Shown: piece after piece, positions 36,301-45,051 of the stretch
How the letters are laid out: each line of letters opens with the position of its first letter
Numbering within the stretch: the first letter of the stretch is position 1
Source: Nereocystis luetkeana
Taxonomy: Eukaryota > Sar > Phaeophyceae > Laminariales > Laminariaceae
Reading direction: 5' to 3'
DNA length: 64,000 nucleotides
Assembly: GCA_031213475.1 (NCBI GenBank)
Contig: JARUPZ010000013.1
Location: 2,018,231 to 2,082,230 of the forward strand
Made by a program: the position numbers and the translations under genes
The notes under the pieces: generated by a model
What the model was told of the DNA's origin: nothing
Database searches by the model: none
What the model saw: the letters and a program-made list of their open reading frames with translations, nothing else

Positions 36301-39300
36301 CCTGCAGCCGTCTAGTTTGCAGTTGTCAAGTTTATCGCAGGCCCTTTTGTAGCCCCCCACGCCGCAACCACCGAGATTGTAACGTTGTAACCGTCATCTT
36401 GAGCTTGTAACCGTTGAAAAAAGTTGTACATTAACCACCGAGTTTGCAAGCGCCGATTTTGTAACCGCTGAGTTTATAGGTCGTCTAATCTTTAATCGTG
36501 GAAGTTACCCGTCGAGTTAGTTGCCGTCGAAACAGTACCAGTTGATTTTGTATCCGTCAAGACCGTCGGCAGTGTACGTCAAAACGCCTCGCCTGGTGTC
36601 ATAGCGCCAAACGAGTGCAAGGCCAAGGGCGGTTCTAGGCATTTTGGGACCTCCCTGTAGTCTTGTACTTGGCGTGGTGCACGAGGTGTTTTTTTTTTTT
36701 TTCATCGATGCGATTCGGCGTTTTTTATTCAAAGGAGGGGGACTGAAGCCGGGTATCGATAATTGCTACGTGCGACGAGATGCGCAGAATCACCGCAAAC
36801 TCTTTGCCGAAAAAACGTCGCGCACGCTCTCTCATGTGTCTAGCACGCAGGTCACTCCTGTGCATGCTATTTCGATAAAACACTCAAATCGGAACCTCGC
36901 CGTTCATATAACGCCACACGGTTACATTATTTTGGGCTGATGCCGCCATGCGATGGTTCCGCTTCCCGCCTCAAGGCAGGGCGAGCGGCCACGAGGGAAT
37001 GAATACATCGTAGTTGTTTACGACTTGGCCCCGATCGGATAAAATGGTTGATAGGTCACACTGAGTCTTCATTTCGTCTGCATTCCGAGAAAATTATCAG
37101 AAGATCAGGGTCATGGTTCAGATCAGGGTGTGACGTCAAAAATGGTTTCACCTATTTTGTCGCATCTGGCCCAAGATCTACTGGTTTACAGCTCTCTTCG
37201 AGAACGACCCCCCCCCCCCCCCCCCCGCCGCCTCTATCTATCGTTCTCGACGCGTCCATCCATCCTTGGACGGAAAGAAGTAATAATTAGGTCCTTCCAT
37301 TTACAAGTCGCCCGCGAACTGTGGTAGGTCTGCGTCGCGCTCCGCTCTATTCTTGGAAACACGAGAATGCGTGTAGCTCCCCTCAGTCCCCCGTCTTTCT
37401 CCTCCCTCTCTGTCCCCCCTCCTTCGCACCCACCCCTAAAAAGATGAGGATGATGCCGAGCTGGGAACGTGGCTGTCCATGGTAGACGGCATGGGCGGCG
37501 ATGATGACGACGGCGGTAGCGGGGAAGATGAGCTAAGCATGGTCGCGGCAAGTTCCCTCAGCAGGTATGAGACCGGCACACGGTTTTGTTCAGCTCCGGA
37601 ATGCAGTTTCTGATGCCTCGACAGGGTGGTGTACCAAAACCAAGTTGTTGGTTGCCTGGTATGTATGTGACGGAGTAGGCGAGTGGGTATTACTATTCAG
37701 TAGTGGCCCCTCCATGGTGCCGGTGTGCGCCAGCCAGCAATACCGGTACTATAACGGCAAACGGGACTACTACGCACACTACGAACCACATTGGGTAACC
37801 CCATCTGTGCCAAGCGATTCGATAGACGCTATGCAGTAACGGGCAACCGGCACTACGGAGGGGGCCACTACTGTATCCAACCAACCAAGTACTTTGGGTT
37901 TCGTCGATTATTTTCACCATACTGCATGGATCTGCGGGCCCCTCCCCTCGCCGCAGGCTAGCATAAATGCCTCCAGGTCGTGCGCTCGAAATGAACAACC
38001 ATGAAGTAAGATGGGATTCGAACGCACTGCACATCCTTCGGTGGTGGCATAGCACTAACCACTGATACGTGAACGGAACGCTTAGTCACGTGACGAAGTA
38101 GGCCACCCCCTAGGTAGAAAAATAATTAGGCACGTGCCTAAGTAGGCTGGCGGGTATTGATAGTGCTATATAGCCAGCACGGCTTAGTTTGGTACTGTGA
38201 AGAAATAACGCCCCCCGCTGGTTTGTTTTTTTAGTTCTGACAGCTCAGATATCGTCAAGAAATACCACCTCCCACTTTTTGTGTTTCTGACCTAGGGGAG
38301 AGTGTAGTGGCGGTTTTCACGTTATTTTCGCGTACCACTGGTCCGGTCGGTGCTTTACTTTTTTACCTTCGACCGTTCTTTTTCCGCTGAAAAAGGATCG
38401 CCATCGCACTGGGTGGGAAACCCGTCCTGCCGTCTGCCCTGCCGGTGTCCTCGGAGTTCTTGGGAGATGCTTCCGATTGGCGTCGACGCAAGGCGGGGCT
38501 GATGACAATTCTGCTCATCGGCGAGGTTTGTTGCTGTTTTGATGCTGGTGTTGGTGTGGATGTTTGTGTTCGTGTTGGTGCTGGAGTTGATAGTTTTGGT
38601 GTTAGTTGCCGTTGCTGACGGTGATGTAGATGTTGCTGTTGTTTGTGCTGGTGTTGTTGGTGTTGTTGGTGTTGTTGGCGGCGCTGGTAGTGTTTTTGGT
38701 GGTGGTGTTGTTTCTACATGAAAGTACCACCACAACCTGGACCGTTCCGACATCAAACTGACCGTACATGCCATTCTAGAAATAAGCAACGAGAGAACCA
38801 AGAGAAAACACTGCATTCGCTGTGTACGAGGGAGGGCTTGTGGCTACGTTATAGCCTGAGGTGGGGCGAAAATTCTCCGTTGATTGCTTTTCGGCGTATC
38901 GGGTCGGGGGGCAGGCGTGCTCGTATGAACATCCAAGTTTGGTTTTGATTTGTACCCACGTTTTGGGGTACAAACTATTTTGAGTTTGAACTTTGAGTTA
39001 AATTCGGGTTGAAACCCAAATGCTAAAAGGATCTGCGCGTTACGCAGCCCGGTGTAAACCTAGGCTCTGGGCAGCGGTGGCGGCGGCGGCCGCGGAGCGA
39101 CCCTCGGGGAACGATTGAAATAGCGGCCATGCCTGTGTGCGCTCGCCTTTGCGCTGTGTCCACGCGCCGTCTTGCTCAACCGGCCTGCCGGCATGTGTTC
39201 AAAAGCTATTTGTTATTATCTGTGTGAGCATACCCCCCCCGTTGCTTGCTTGCTTTTAGCGCGTTGCCGTGATGCGATCGTTCGAGCTCCCACCTTCGCG

Positions 39301-42300
39301 TACGTAGCGAAAGGGGTATTTCCATGTGCTCCTGTGGCCACATACCTCGGACAGCCCAAGTAATCGGCATGCAAAAGGGCACCTCATAGAGTGGCAGGGA
39401 CGGTGGGACGTCTTGAGCTGTCACACACACATCTACACGGGTAAACACTCATATATTACCAAGTCAACGACGGGTGGGCAGCGAACGATGTGCGTTGTGT
39501 TTTTGATAGTGCGGAACTGGGGGTGCCGCGCGAACGAGCAAGGCGTGTGTCCTGCCAACATCCCTCGGCCTTGGCCTCGTCCGACTCCGCCGTGCTGATG
39601 CGGGATGCGATTGTAGTGGGTCTTGCTGGTGTTCAACCATACATACCAATTCGAGCCAATGGCGGTTTGGTGCGGCGGGTTGGGGCGTTTTCTGCTCGAT
39701 TGAGCCGGTGCCGTGAACAGGGTGAGGTTGTGACCATGGTGCGTAATTATTCGCTGATTTTTATTCGTATCATTCCGCGCATTCTGGGAAACATTAACAG
39801 GGATGCGGCGAGGATATGGCTGAGAGCGGACTGTTGCCGCAAATCGTTCTCGGGCCCGTTCTAGCGGGGATAGGAGACGCGCATCCCCGGGTGCGATACG
39901 CCGCTCTCACCTGCCTGGGGCAGATGACAGAAGACTACGGCGACTGGGATGGTGGAGGGGGGGAAGAAGACGAAGAAGGGGGGGCAGGATCGTTCCAAGG
40001 AACGTTCCACGCTCAGGTGAGGCGGGAGCAAAGGAGAAGAACCGGGAGAAGTCGTGGTGGTTTCGATGGTACTATTGGTGATGGTGGGCGGTGGTGTAGG
40101 TAGCATTGACGGTGTTGATGATGGTGTTGTTGGTGATGGTGATGATGGTAAAGTCCGCAAGAAGGAATGCTTAAAGTTTTTTACCGCTGTGGATATAAAG
40201 GGGTAGCTCAAGATTTTTGAGATCGTAGTGTCACTCTGCGGAACTTCACGACATCCCCGGAGATAGGATGATAACGCTCCCGCTCCCCAGTCATCGTGCG
40301 CATTACCACAAGCCCGCATGGGCGAGGGAAAACATCGAGGCAACAGCTTTAGTCCACCCGAGTATCTCCTAAAAATTAAATTACAAATTTCAATTCGCGC
40401 ACGAACTATAGCAGGACAACTCGGGGTCGATTGCAAAAACAGTTTTTACCTCCATCCCTCACGTATACACCACCCTGCCCCCTCTTTGCCCCCCCCCCCC
40501 CCCACCACTCCTGTCCAGCTCCTACCCCTCCTGGTTCAGAGCTTGGGAGGGCCGAACGCGACCATGCCTCGCCTACAAGCGGCGGCCGCGGGCGCCCTCA
40601 TCACCTTCTGCAACCCTATGCGGATGAACGCCGAGTGGCTGTACGCCCCCGCCCCGGCGGGCATGGGCGACGGTGTCATCGGCATGGTGCTGCTTGAGGC
40701 GCTGTCCACCCTGGTGCGCACGAGTTCCTCGGTGGTGGTGAGGGAGGAAGCCTTAAGCGCGGTCGGTTGCATCGCGCAGGTGAGAGCTACGAGAAAGTCT
40801 ATGGGGTGGTTTGGGCGTGGCCGCAGATTTCGGTGTTTTTGTCGTGTTCGGCGAACGGGTAGGATATGGCATGGTTAAGTGTGGCATTGTAGGGTAAAGT
40901 ATGGCGATTCAAGGTTTGGTAAGGTGAGGAAAGGGGAGGTAACGCAACACATAGCAACGCAAGGCAAGGCAAGGTAAGGTAATTAAAGGTAAGGTATTGT
41001 GAGCTAAGTAAAGCTAAGCTGACCTAATTTAAGGTAATGCAACGTAACTTGTCGCAAGGTAAGGCAAAATGCGGTAAGTCAAGGTAAGGCAAGGCAAGGC
41101 AAGACGAGGAAAGGTAAAGTACAGTGTCACGCGATGTTATATGGCGAAGAGGATGAAGCATGGCAACGCAATGGAAGGCAAAGCCTTCACCAGAGCTAAA
41201 AAGCGCCGCCTGGATCGATGTTCCTCCTTCTGTGCAATACTTTCCCTGGAGAAAATGTCCCTCCAGAAACGTTGAAGTATTTGCAACCTTCCGTGCTTTT
41301 GCTATTGCGTACGAGGTCCGTCACAGAATTTCGATGAGTATGGTGTGTAAGACTAATGATTGGGCTGGCCACACACATGCTTCATATCAATAACTGAATA
41401 TCAGCAGAAGGTAACTATATCCTCTCAAGCCCCCCCCCTCCATCTCGAAAGGGATGCGAAGCCAATAGTTAAATAACTAAGGCAAGCGACATATGAACAC
41501 CCCCCCCCCCCTATCGCGCGTTTGCCACCCACCGTGGATATAGCCCTATGATGGCTAGGTCCAAGAATGGGCTATTGATAGGTGAACACTGACCGGTCCC
41601 ACCCCGTCCTGTCCGTTCGCCCCGTGATGATCAGGTCCTGGGTCCCGGGTTCGAGTCGTTCTACGCCAACTTCGTTCCGCTTGCCTTGGAAATACTGATG
41701 TCCACTTCTCCTTTGAGGGGCAACTCTGGCGAAGGCGTCCCCGACGGCTCGGCCGTGCCGAATATGGACACCTTGCGAGGCAAATCAATGGAGACGATAG
41801 CGCTAATAGGGCAAGCGGTCGGGATCGACGTGTTCCGCGCTGATGCGCACCAGGCGAGTGCTCGATGATTCGATCCTGCCCGCCTCTGTGTCTCCGCTTG
41901 GACGCAGACATTGGACCAAAAGAGTGAAAAGCGTGATCTTGGCAACTGTCTACGATAGTGAGGGGGTGTAGCGCCACACGAGCAGCGAGTGGCATTACGC
42001 GCGTTTCGTGCAACCCCTCGCATTGCGGCTGGGGTACGGGTACGTACTGAATGGTGGGATGTAGCACCCAGTACGAGCATGCTGCGCGCGCGTGTCCATC
42101 AACTCCTCGCTACGTGCCGCTCTGGTACTAGCGTTGCCGATTAATCACCCTGTATCCCTAGCCGGCGGCCCTGACTTCTTCGTGTGACCGTACCAATCCG
42201 TTACCCGTCTTCGGCTTTTGTCTCGTTTCCCCCCCTCTGAAATGCCAGTTGGTTAGGGTCTACGAAGGTTCTTGCTTTCATGGCGGAGGGTACACACAGC

Positions 42301-44761
42301 ACACACGGTGCGATGCACAGTAACACTATCTAATTTTAGCACCACTTTGGGAGTTGATACATATTATGCATCGACGTTTCCACGAAACTTGAAAAAAAAT
42401 GTTTTGTTTAATAATTTAACTCGTCTAGGACACCCCCCTCCCCGCCTCACATAAGAACTTGGGCAAGACCCACAATAACACGTGCCTTAAGTGGCGTCGC
42501 CTGCTGCTGCCGTGCTCCATCCGCAAGGCTCGTCTGAGGACTGCACGCCAGGCAGTCGAACGTATCGACGGTACTGTTTTCTGGCATTTTATTTTTAGTA
42601 TACAATGCGAGTATGCCCTCACCTCGAAGTGCATTCCAGCCAATCGATATTTTTTCAAGGCACCGTTCGAACATTCGAGATAATTGGCGCCTCCTCAGAG
42701 TACACATCAGCCAACATGACATATTTGAAGTTGAAGGCATGCTCTTCTAACATTTCTTTTTCGTCCCCGCGATTCTGGGATTGGGAACTGGCACGTCTCC
42801 TTCCTTACTTTTTTATGTCGTGCACGCTCGCGCAGGTGATCAAAGTTCTGCTTTCCGAACAGACGACTGTCTCCCGAGATCCCGGCAACCCTCAGTCTAC
42901 GTACACCCTTCAGGCGCTGGCCCGCATAGCGGGGGTCTTGCGAGAGGAGTTCTTGCCCTATCTGAGCGAGGCCGTGACGCCTCTTCTGGCCGCGCTGTCG
43001 ACGGATGCGGAGATCAAGGTGTCGTCAGTGTCGAACATTGCCAGCGCCAAAGAAGAAATGGAGGCGGCGGGGCTAACCGCGCTCGAGATGGATCTGAGGG
43101 GCGTCGGGAAGCAGCTATTCGGCGTGAACACGAGCCTCATGCAGGCGAAAGAGTCGGCGTGCAAGACGCTGTACCAGTACACGGACGACCTCAGGGATGG
43201 GTTCGCCCCGCACGCGGCGGGCACGCTTGCTGTCGTCCTCCCCAACCTCGGCCCGCGGAACGCGGTTGCCGTGCAGGTGGTCAGCGCGGCGATCGTCCCG
43301 AAGCTGCTGGGAATGGCCAGTCGAAGGGCGGCAGCCGTGGTAGGTGGAGGAGAGATGGCGAGAGCGTTGGTGGTCGAAGCGCAGGCCATGCTTGACGCGG
43401 CGGTAGACGCGCTATGCGAGGTGATTTCGCGCATATCGGGCGAACAAGGCCAGCACGTCGAGACGGGAGGAGACATGGAACCCGCGTGCATCGCGGCGGA
43501 CTCGCTGGCGTCCCTCCTAGGAGACCACTGCAAGGCGAAAGATCCCTCGCCGCTGGTTGTGACTCAGAAGGGGCTGGCGACCGCGGTCACAGTGTTGCGA
43601 GACGCGGCAATCGGATCTATGCGTAGGACTGAGGTGCGGACAGCGGCGGCATTACGGGGGTTGGGTGGTGGGGCAGGTGTGGGGCACCACCCCCTGACGG
43701 GAATGACGGGGGCGGTCGACTCCGCGGAGCTCGAGGAGCAGGAGGAGTGGGAAGAGGATTTGCTCACCTCTGCAGTAGACGGAATCGGTTGGATGATCAA
43801 GGGGGAGAGGGAGGCGTTTTTGCCGACTTTCGAGTCCATGCTGAAACCGCTTGTGTTTTCTCTCCTGGACAAGGGGGGGAAGACGAACACGGCGGTACCA
43901 ATGCCTCCTTCACAACTGTCGTTCGGACTGTGCATGTGCATTGACGTCCTTGAGCACTGCGGGGTCTCGGGTCGACTTGCAGTCTTTTCGACCCTCCTGC
44001 CTTCGCTAATGCGCGGATGCCATGACGAGGTTTCCTCCACCAGACAGGCGTGCGCGTATGGACTGGGAGTCGCGGCGGAATTCGGGGGGGAGGAGATGGA
44101 CCCAGAGAGCCCCGAAGCGTTGCGCATTTTGATGGCCCTCGTTACCCAAGGTCGAGACTCCGACGGGGGTGAAGACTTGGAGATCGCGTCGGTTACAGAT
44201 AATGCGGTTTCTGCCGCGTTTAGGGTCATCTTCGCCCGCCTTCCTGTTCTTGCTGCGTCCTTTGCAGGCCACCCTACGAGAGACGTGTCGGAGGCGTCCG
44301 TGTACTTGAGGCCAGTTTTGAGCTCCCTTCTAGGCGAGCTACCTTTGAAGGCGGATGTGGCGGAGGGGCACGACTGTCATCGCAGGATTGTTAACCTCGC
44401 CTTGGCTAGGGAGGAGCTTTTGTTAGGGGGGAGCAGCGGCTATCACGTCGCGGAACTCGTATCCGCCATGGCCGGGATGATGTTGTACCAGCCCGGTCCT
44501 CACGAGCAACATGGTGGGGCGGGTGAGGGGGGAAGTCAGCGCGGCGATTACGGGCAGACTGAGAGTGAGGATGCAATGTGGACGCGCCAATTGGTGGATA
44601 GGGAAACTCGGGAGACTGCCGAGAAGGCTGTGCTAGCGTTGAAGGATGCTCATCCGGGAGTGTTCGAGAAGGCGTGGGCACGGCTCGAGGTGGAAAAGCA
44701 ACGGGCGCTGCAGGTGGCCACGAGTAGCATGCGACCGCACGGCGCACAAAATCACCATTGA
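27198..44761 (+). CDS. Importin-5 / RanBP5 / Kap121-type karyopherin beta, 13 located exons, 5' end missing
   Basis: The protein is a HEAT-repeat nuclear import receptor. The family carries ribosomal proteins, histones and other cargo through nuclear pores and releases them on binding Ran-GTP. I joined exons 27198-27342, 27854-27963, 29334-29480, 31966-32065, 32776-32834, 35186-35341, 35939-36074, 37444-37564, 38396-38525, 39801-40016, 40519-40779, 41635-41853 and 42836-44761. The phases agree at every junction and the sum is 3726 nt: 1241 codons and a TGA. The order of conserved segments follows human IPO5 from residue ~35 to the C-terminal third. Examples are RAMAAVLLRTLF, the acidic DEDDAELGTW loop, DAHPRVRYAALTCLGQM, LRGKSMETIALIGQAVG and RQACAYGLGVAAEFGG. 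The protein is longer than human IPO5 (1097 aa) through Gly- and acid-rich insertions. Exons are GC-rich and introns are full of repeats. The start exon (~35 residues) was not located. Confidence 0.9.
27343..27853 (+). other. Intron 1 (511 bp), GGGTTG-rich
   Basis: The stretch 27370-27760 is a low-complexity array of GGGTT/GGTTGG words on the + strand. Translations of it on either strand are artefacts of the repeat. The acceptor is cgcctcag|TCAAG. Confidence 0.8.
27854..27963 (+). CDS. Importin-5 exon 2
   Basis: With the leftover G of exon 1 it reads VKAALLARLTDEPAAHIRRK and on to GVSSREAE. This aligns with human [21 protein letters not shown]. It ends in phase 0 at gag|gtgcgg. No long open frame marks this exon. 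It was found from family alignment and phase, and it repairs the frame between exons 1 and 3. Confidence 0.85.
27964..29333 (+). other. Intron 2 (1370 bp) with a ~500-bp repeat copy
   Basis: It carries a full forward copy of the ~500-bp dispersed repeat at about 28432-28934, listed separately. The remainder is G-rich DNA (27970-28090) and T-rich DNA before the acceptor ttcggcag|TGG. Confidence 0.8.
28432..28934 (+). repeat. ~500-bp dispersed repeat, full copy (intron 2)
   Basis: It starts after a C-rich tract at TATATATAGG. It runs through CTAGACAACCAGGGTA-like, TTTTTTTGGCGGTCGG and CACGAGGCAGTTACATA words, then CGCCGGACACCTCACGGCG. It ends ATCGAGTACACC before another C-rich tract. It matches 49345-49850 and the reverse of 16631-17190 along its whole length. 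It has no clear coding frame. Confidence 0.8.
29334..29480 (+). CDS. Importin-5 exon 3, GC donor
   Basis: Reads WPELMALTVALCSAAQPSPD and on to LSPHQAGLLQ, matching human QWPEGLKFLFDSVSSQN onwards. The length of 147 nt (49 codons) keeps phase 0 only if the donor is the GC site cag|gcgagt at 29481. The nearer GT donor at 29470 (gcag|gtctcc) leaves phase 1 and puts a stop three codons into exon 4. Confidence 0.8.
29481..31965 (+). other. Intron 3 (2485 bp), low complexity
   Basis: It contains an acidic-looking GGA/GAGG tract (29488-29590), a T/G-rich stretch (30480-30950) and a long CCA/CAC trinucleotide-type tract (30955-31340). No gene is visible inside. The acceptor is ggcag|ATGTTT. Confidence 0.75.
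31966..32065 (+). CDS. Importin-5 exon 4
   Basis: Reads MFDGCLGDADVGVRVAALKA then ACSFFQDVYTADA. This is a typical HEAT repeat that aligns with human [22 protein letters not shown]. The acceptor is ggcag|ATG. The donor gccg|gtgggc leaves one base (phase 1). The ATG is internal, not a start. Confidence 0.85.
32066..32775 (+). other. Intron 4 (710 bp), GTTGGTGGT-rich
   Basis: The stretch 32070-32480 is a TTGGTG/GGTGGT low-complexity tract, and 32581-32593 is a poly-C run. The Pro/Thr-rich and Gly/Val-rich frames here are microsatellite translations. Confidence 0.75.
32776..32834 (+). CDS. Importin-5 exon 5 (59 nt)
   Basis: With the leftover G it reads GPSTTRPESSLVLKMMSVLE, bridging exon 4 and exon 6 at the position of human HFADLLPGFLQAV. 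The acceptor is ctcgcag|GTCC and the donor is gag|gtaaac, ending in phase 0. It is short and found by phase, so it is less certain than its neighbours. Joined to exon 6, however, it gives the family spacing. Confidence 0.7.
32835..35185 (+). other. Intron 5 (2351 bp)
   Basis: It holds a block rich in TACCGAAG/CTTCGGTA words (33170-33385), a truncated copy of the ~500-bp repeat (33575-33870) and a G-rich tract (34380-34690). No internal gene is seen. Confidence 0.75.
33575..33870 (+). repeat. ~500-bp dispersed repeat, 5'-truncated (intron 5)
   Basis: Only the downstream half is present, from GATGCTGTCATCCTCATACA to ATCGAGTACA, with a small internal duplication near 33805-33850. A C run precedes it. 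Confidence 0.75.
35186..35341 (+). CDS. Importin-5 exon 6
   Basis: Reads VTVNAGDEDAARDALEALNV, IAAKQPQLL and GKAMLSLAASPALE. It aligns with human [21 protein letters not shown]. The acceptor is cccag|GTGACG and the donor is gag|gtgtga. At 156 nt it stays in phase 0 on both sides. Confidence 0.88.
35342..35938 (+). other. Intron 6 (597 bp)
   Basis: It is unremarkable sequence ending in a strong poly-T tract (35898-35912) before the acceptor cttcctcag|CTA. No repeat copy is recognised. Confidence 0.7.
35939..36074 (+). CDS. Importin-5 exon 7
   Basis: Reads LSTRELSLEFLTSLCESAPS then VPIVQAVVSLTIHMMAQHE. It aligns with human [21 protein letters not shown]...IPQMLAMMVDLEE. The donor is gaag|gtgagt (phase 1). 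The same frame stays open into the intron, where a 15-bp repeat begins (see findings). Confidence 0.9.
36075..37443 (+). other. Intron 7 (1369 bp) with a 15-bp minisatellite
   Basis: From 36080 to about 36560 it is built from a degenerate 15-bp unit, roughly GTCGAGTTTGTAGCC. The acceptor ctaaaaag|ATGAG lacks an adjacent pyrimidine tract but follows a C/T-rich stretch (37378-37437). Confidence 0.8.
37444..37564 (+). CDS. Importin-5 exon 8, acidic loop
   Basis: With the leftover G it reads DEDDAELGTWLSMVDGMGG, DDDDGGSGEDE and LSMVAASSLSR. This corresponds to the acidic loop of human IPO5 (LEEDEDWANADELEDDDF) followed by its ALDRMA segment. Acidic loops in this family contact Ran or cargo. The donor is cag|gtatga (phase 2). 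Confidence 0.88.
37565..38395 (+). other. Intron 8 (831 bp)
   Basis: It contains a dispersed-repeat copy around 37690-37860 and a tRNA-like A/B-box pair on the minus strand at about 38005-38080, listed separately. The acceptor is preceded by TTTTTTACCTTC...TTCTTTTTCCG and is gaaaaag|GATC. Confidence 0.7.
38005..38080 (-). repeat. tRNA-like A/B-box pair, possible SINE head in intron 8
   Basis: The minus strand shows ATCAGTGGTTAGTGC (A-box-like) and, ~35 bp on, GCGTTCGAATCCC (B-box-like). Stems are imperfect. This is a tRNA-derived retroposon head rather than a gene. Confidence 0.4.
38396..38525 (+). CDS. Importin-5 exon 9
   Basis: With AG from exon 8 it reads RIAIALGGKPVLPSALPV then DASDWRRRKAGLMTILLIGE. 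It aligns with human RMACGLGGKLVLPMIKEHI...PDWKYRHAGLMALSAIGE. The donor is gag|gtttgt, in phase 0. Confidence 0.9.
38526..39800 (+). other. Intron 9 (1275 bp), TTGGTG-rich start
   Basis: The stretch 38530-38715 is a GTTGTTGGTGTTG-type tract. The remainder has no recognised repeat or gene. The acceptor is attaacag|GGATGC. Confidence 0.7.
39801..40016 (+). CDS. Importin-5 exon 10
   Basis: Reads GCGEDMAESGLLPQIVLGPV, then DAHPRVRYAALTCLGQM. The latter is nearly identical to the human hallmark DPHPRVRYAACNAVGQM. It then runs into an extra Gly/Glu/Asp-rich insert (GDWDGGGGEEDEEGGAG) absent from human, ending TFHAQ. The donor is cag|gtgagg. At 216 nt it is in phase 0 on both sides. Confidence 0.92.
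40017..40518 (+). other. Intron 10 (502 bp)
   Basis: It starts with a GGTGATGGTG-type tract (40060-40150) and ends with a poly-C run (40489-40503) before the acceptor ctgtccag|CTCC. Confidence 0.7.
40519..40779 (+). CDS. Importin-5 exon 11
   Basis: Reads LLPLLVQSLGGPNATMPRLQ, then AAAAGALITFCNP, then SSSVVVREEALSAVGCIAQ. It aligns with human [28 protein letters not shown] and EQVVTSIASVAD. The donor is cag|gtgaga. At 261 nt it is in phase 0. Confidence 0.9.
40780..41634 (+). other. Intron 11 (855 bp), AAGGTA/AAGGCA array
   Basis: The stretch 40900-41115 is an irregular array of AAGGTAAGGCAAGG words, which contains many splice-donor-like GGTAAG strings. The acceptor is gatgatcag|GTCC. Confidence 0.75.
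41635..41853 (+). CDS. Importin-5 exon 12, GC donor
   Basis: Reads VLGPGFESFYANFVPLALEI, then LRGKSMETIALIGQAVGIDV and FRADAHQ. It aligns with human KFVPYYDLFMPSLKHI and [22 protein letters not shown]. The frame continues past CAG only to a stop at 41866. Phase 0 joining to exon 13 requires the GC donor cag|gcgagt at 41854, the same donor string as exon 3. Confidence 0.88.
41854..42835 (+). other. Intron 12 (982 bp)
   Basis: No repeat copy is recognised. The acceptor is ctcgcgcag|GTGATC. The frame of exon 13 is open upstream to 42605, but those residues do not match the family. Confidence 0.75.
42836..44761 (+). CDS. Importin-5 exon 13, C-terminal half and stop
   Basis: It is a single 1926-nt exon encoding 641 residues and TGA. 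It begins VIKVLLSEQTTVSRDPG, matching human VMQLLLKTQTDF. Family blocks in order include YTLQALARIAGVLREEFLPY, KESACKTLYQYTDDLRDGF, FGLCMCIDVLEHCG and RQACAYGLGVAAEFGG. Human IPO5 has AYGLGVMAQYGG at the last. Insertions of Gly/Ala-rich and acidic sequence (for example ELEEQEEWEEDLL) make it longer than human. The C-terminus ends ...VFEKAWARLEVEKQRAL plus a short polar tail. Confidence 0.93.
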   Translation: MIKVLLSEQTTVSRDPGNPQSTYTLQALARIAGVLREEFLPYLSEAVTPLLAALSTDAEIKVSSVSNIASAKEEMEAAGLTALEMDLRGVGKQLFGVNTSLMQAKESACKTLYQYTDDLRDGFAPHAAGTLAVVLPNLGPRNAVAVQVVSAAIVPKLLGMASRRAAAVVGGGEMARALVVEAQAMLDAAVDALCEVISRISGEQGQHVETGGDMEPACIAADSLASLLGDHCKAKDPSPLVVTQKGLATAVTVLRDAAIGSMRRTEVRTAAALRGLGGGAGVGHHPLTGMTGAVDSAELEEQEEWEEDLLTSAVDGIGWMIKGEREAFLPTFESMLKPLVFSLLDKGGKTNTAVPMPPSQLSFGLCMCIDVLEHCGVSGRLAVFSTLLPSLMRGCHDEVSSTRQACAYGLGVAAEFGGEEMDPESPEALRILMALVTQGRDSDGGEDLEIASVTDNAVSAAFRVIFARLPVLAASFAGHPTRDVSEASVYLRPVLSSLLGELPLKADVAEGHDCHRRIVNLALAREELLLGGSSGYHVAELVSAMAGMMLYQPGPHEQHGGAGEGGSQRGDYGQTESEDAMWTRQLVDRETRETAEKAVLALKDAHPGVFEKAWARLEVEKQRALQVATSSMRPHGAQNHH

Positions 44762-44947
44762 GATTGGCGTGCGGAGATAATTTTCTCGTTTTTTGTAACG
44801 ATTCTCTTGATGTCACTTTTTCAGCACCAAGGTTTTTTTACTCCACGAGCACTTTTTCGCGTGCTGAAGTGTCCCTACGATTTATAAGAGTTTACCTGGT
44901 ACAGCAGTTAATGCCGTATATTCTCATTGTACGCGGTAGTCCTACTA
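44762..44947 (+). other. Probable 3' untranslated region of the importin gene
   Basis: This AT-richer sequence follows the stop. No AATAAA is present. A TGTAA word lies at 44794-44798, which serves as a poly(A) signal in some algae; I do not claim that here. A TACCTGGTA motif is at 44893, and a MITE starts at 44948. Confidence 0.4.
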
Positions 44948-45051
44948 TTACGGGGGACCATAGTAAGTGGGACCAATAATATCAGTAAAAAAAGTAAAAT
45001 ACATAGATTTTTGTGTCTACCGTGGTTCCTGTTTAATATGGTCCCCCGTAA
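44948..45051. mobile_element. 105-bp MITE copy downstream of the importin gene
   Basis: The ends are TTACGGGGGACCATAG and ATATGGTCCCCCGTAA. The right TA duplicate has decayed to AC. The interior is in reverse orientation. It lies about 190 bp after the stop codon. Confidence 0.83.

Noticed and set aside
42605..42835. Upstream extension of the long frame of importin exon 13, with its own ATG
   Set aside because: The residues before 42836 do not resemble the family, while a good acceptor at 42834-42835 joins exon 12 in phase with continuous alignment.
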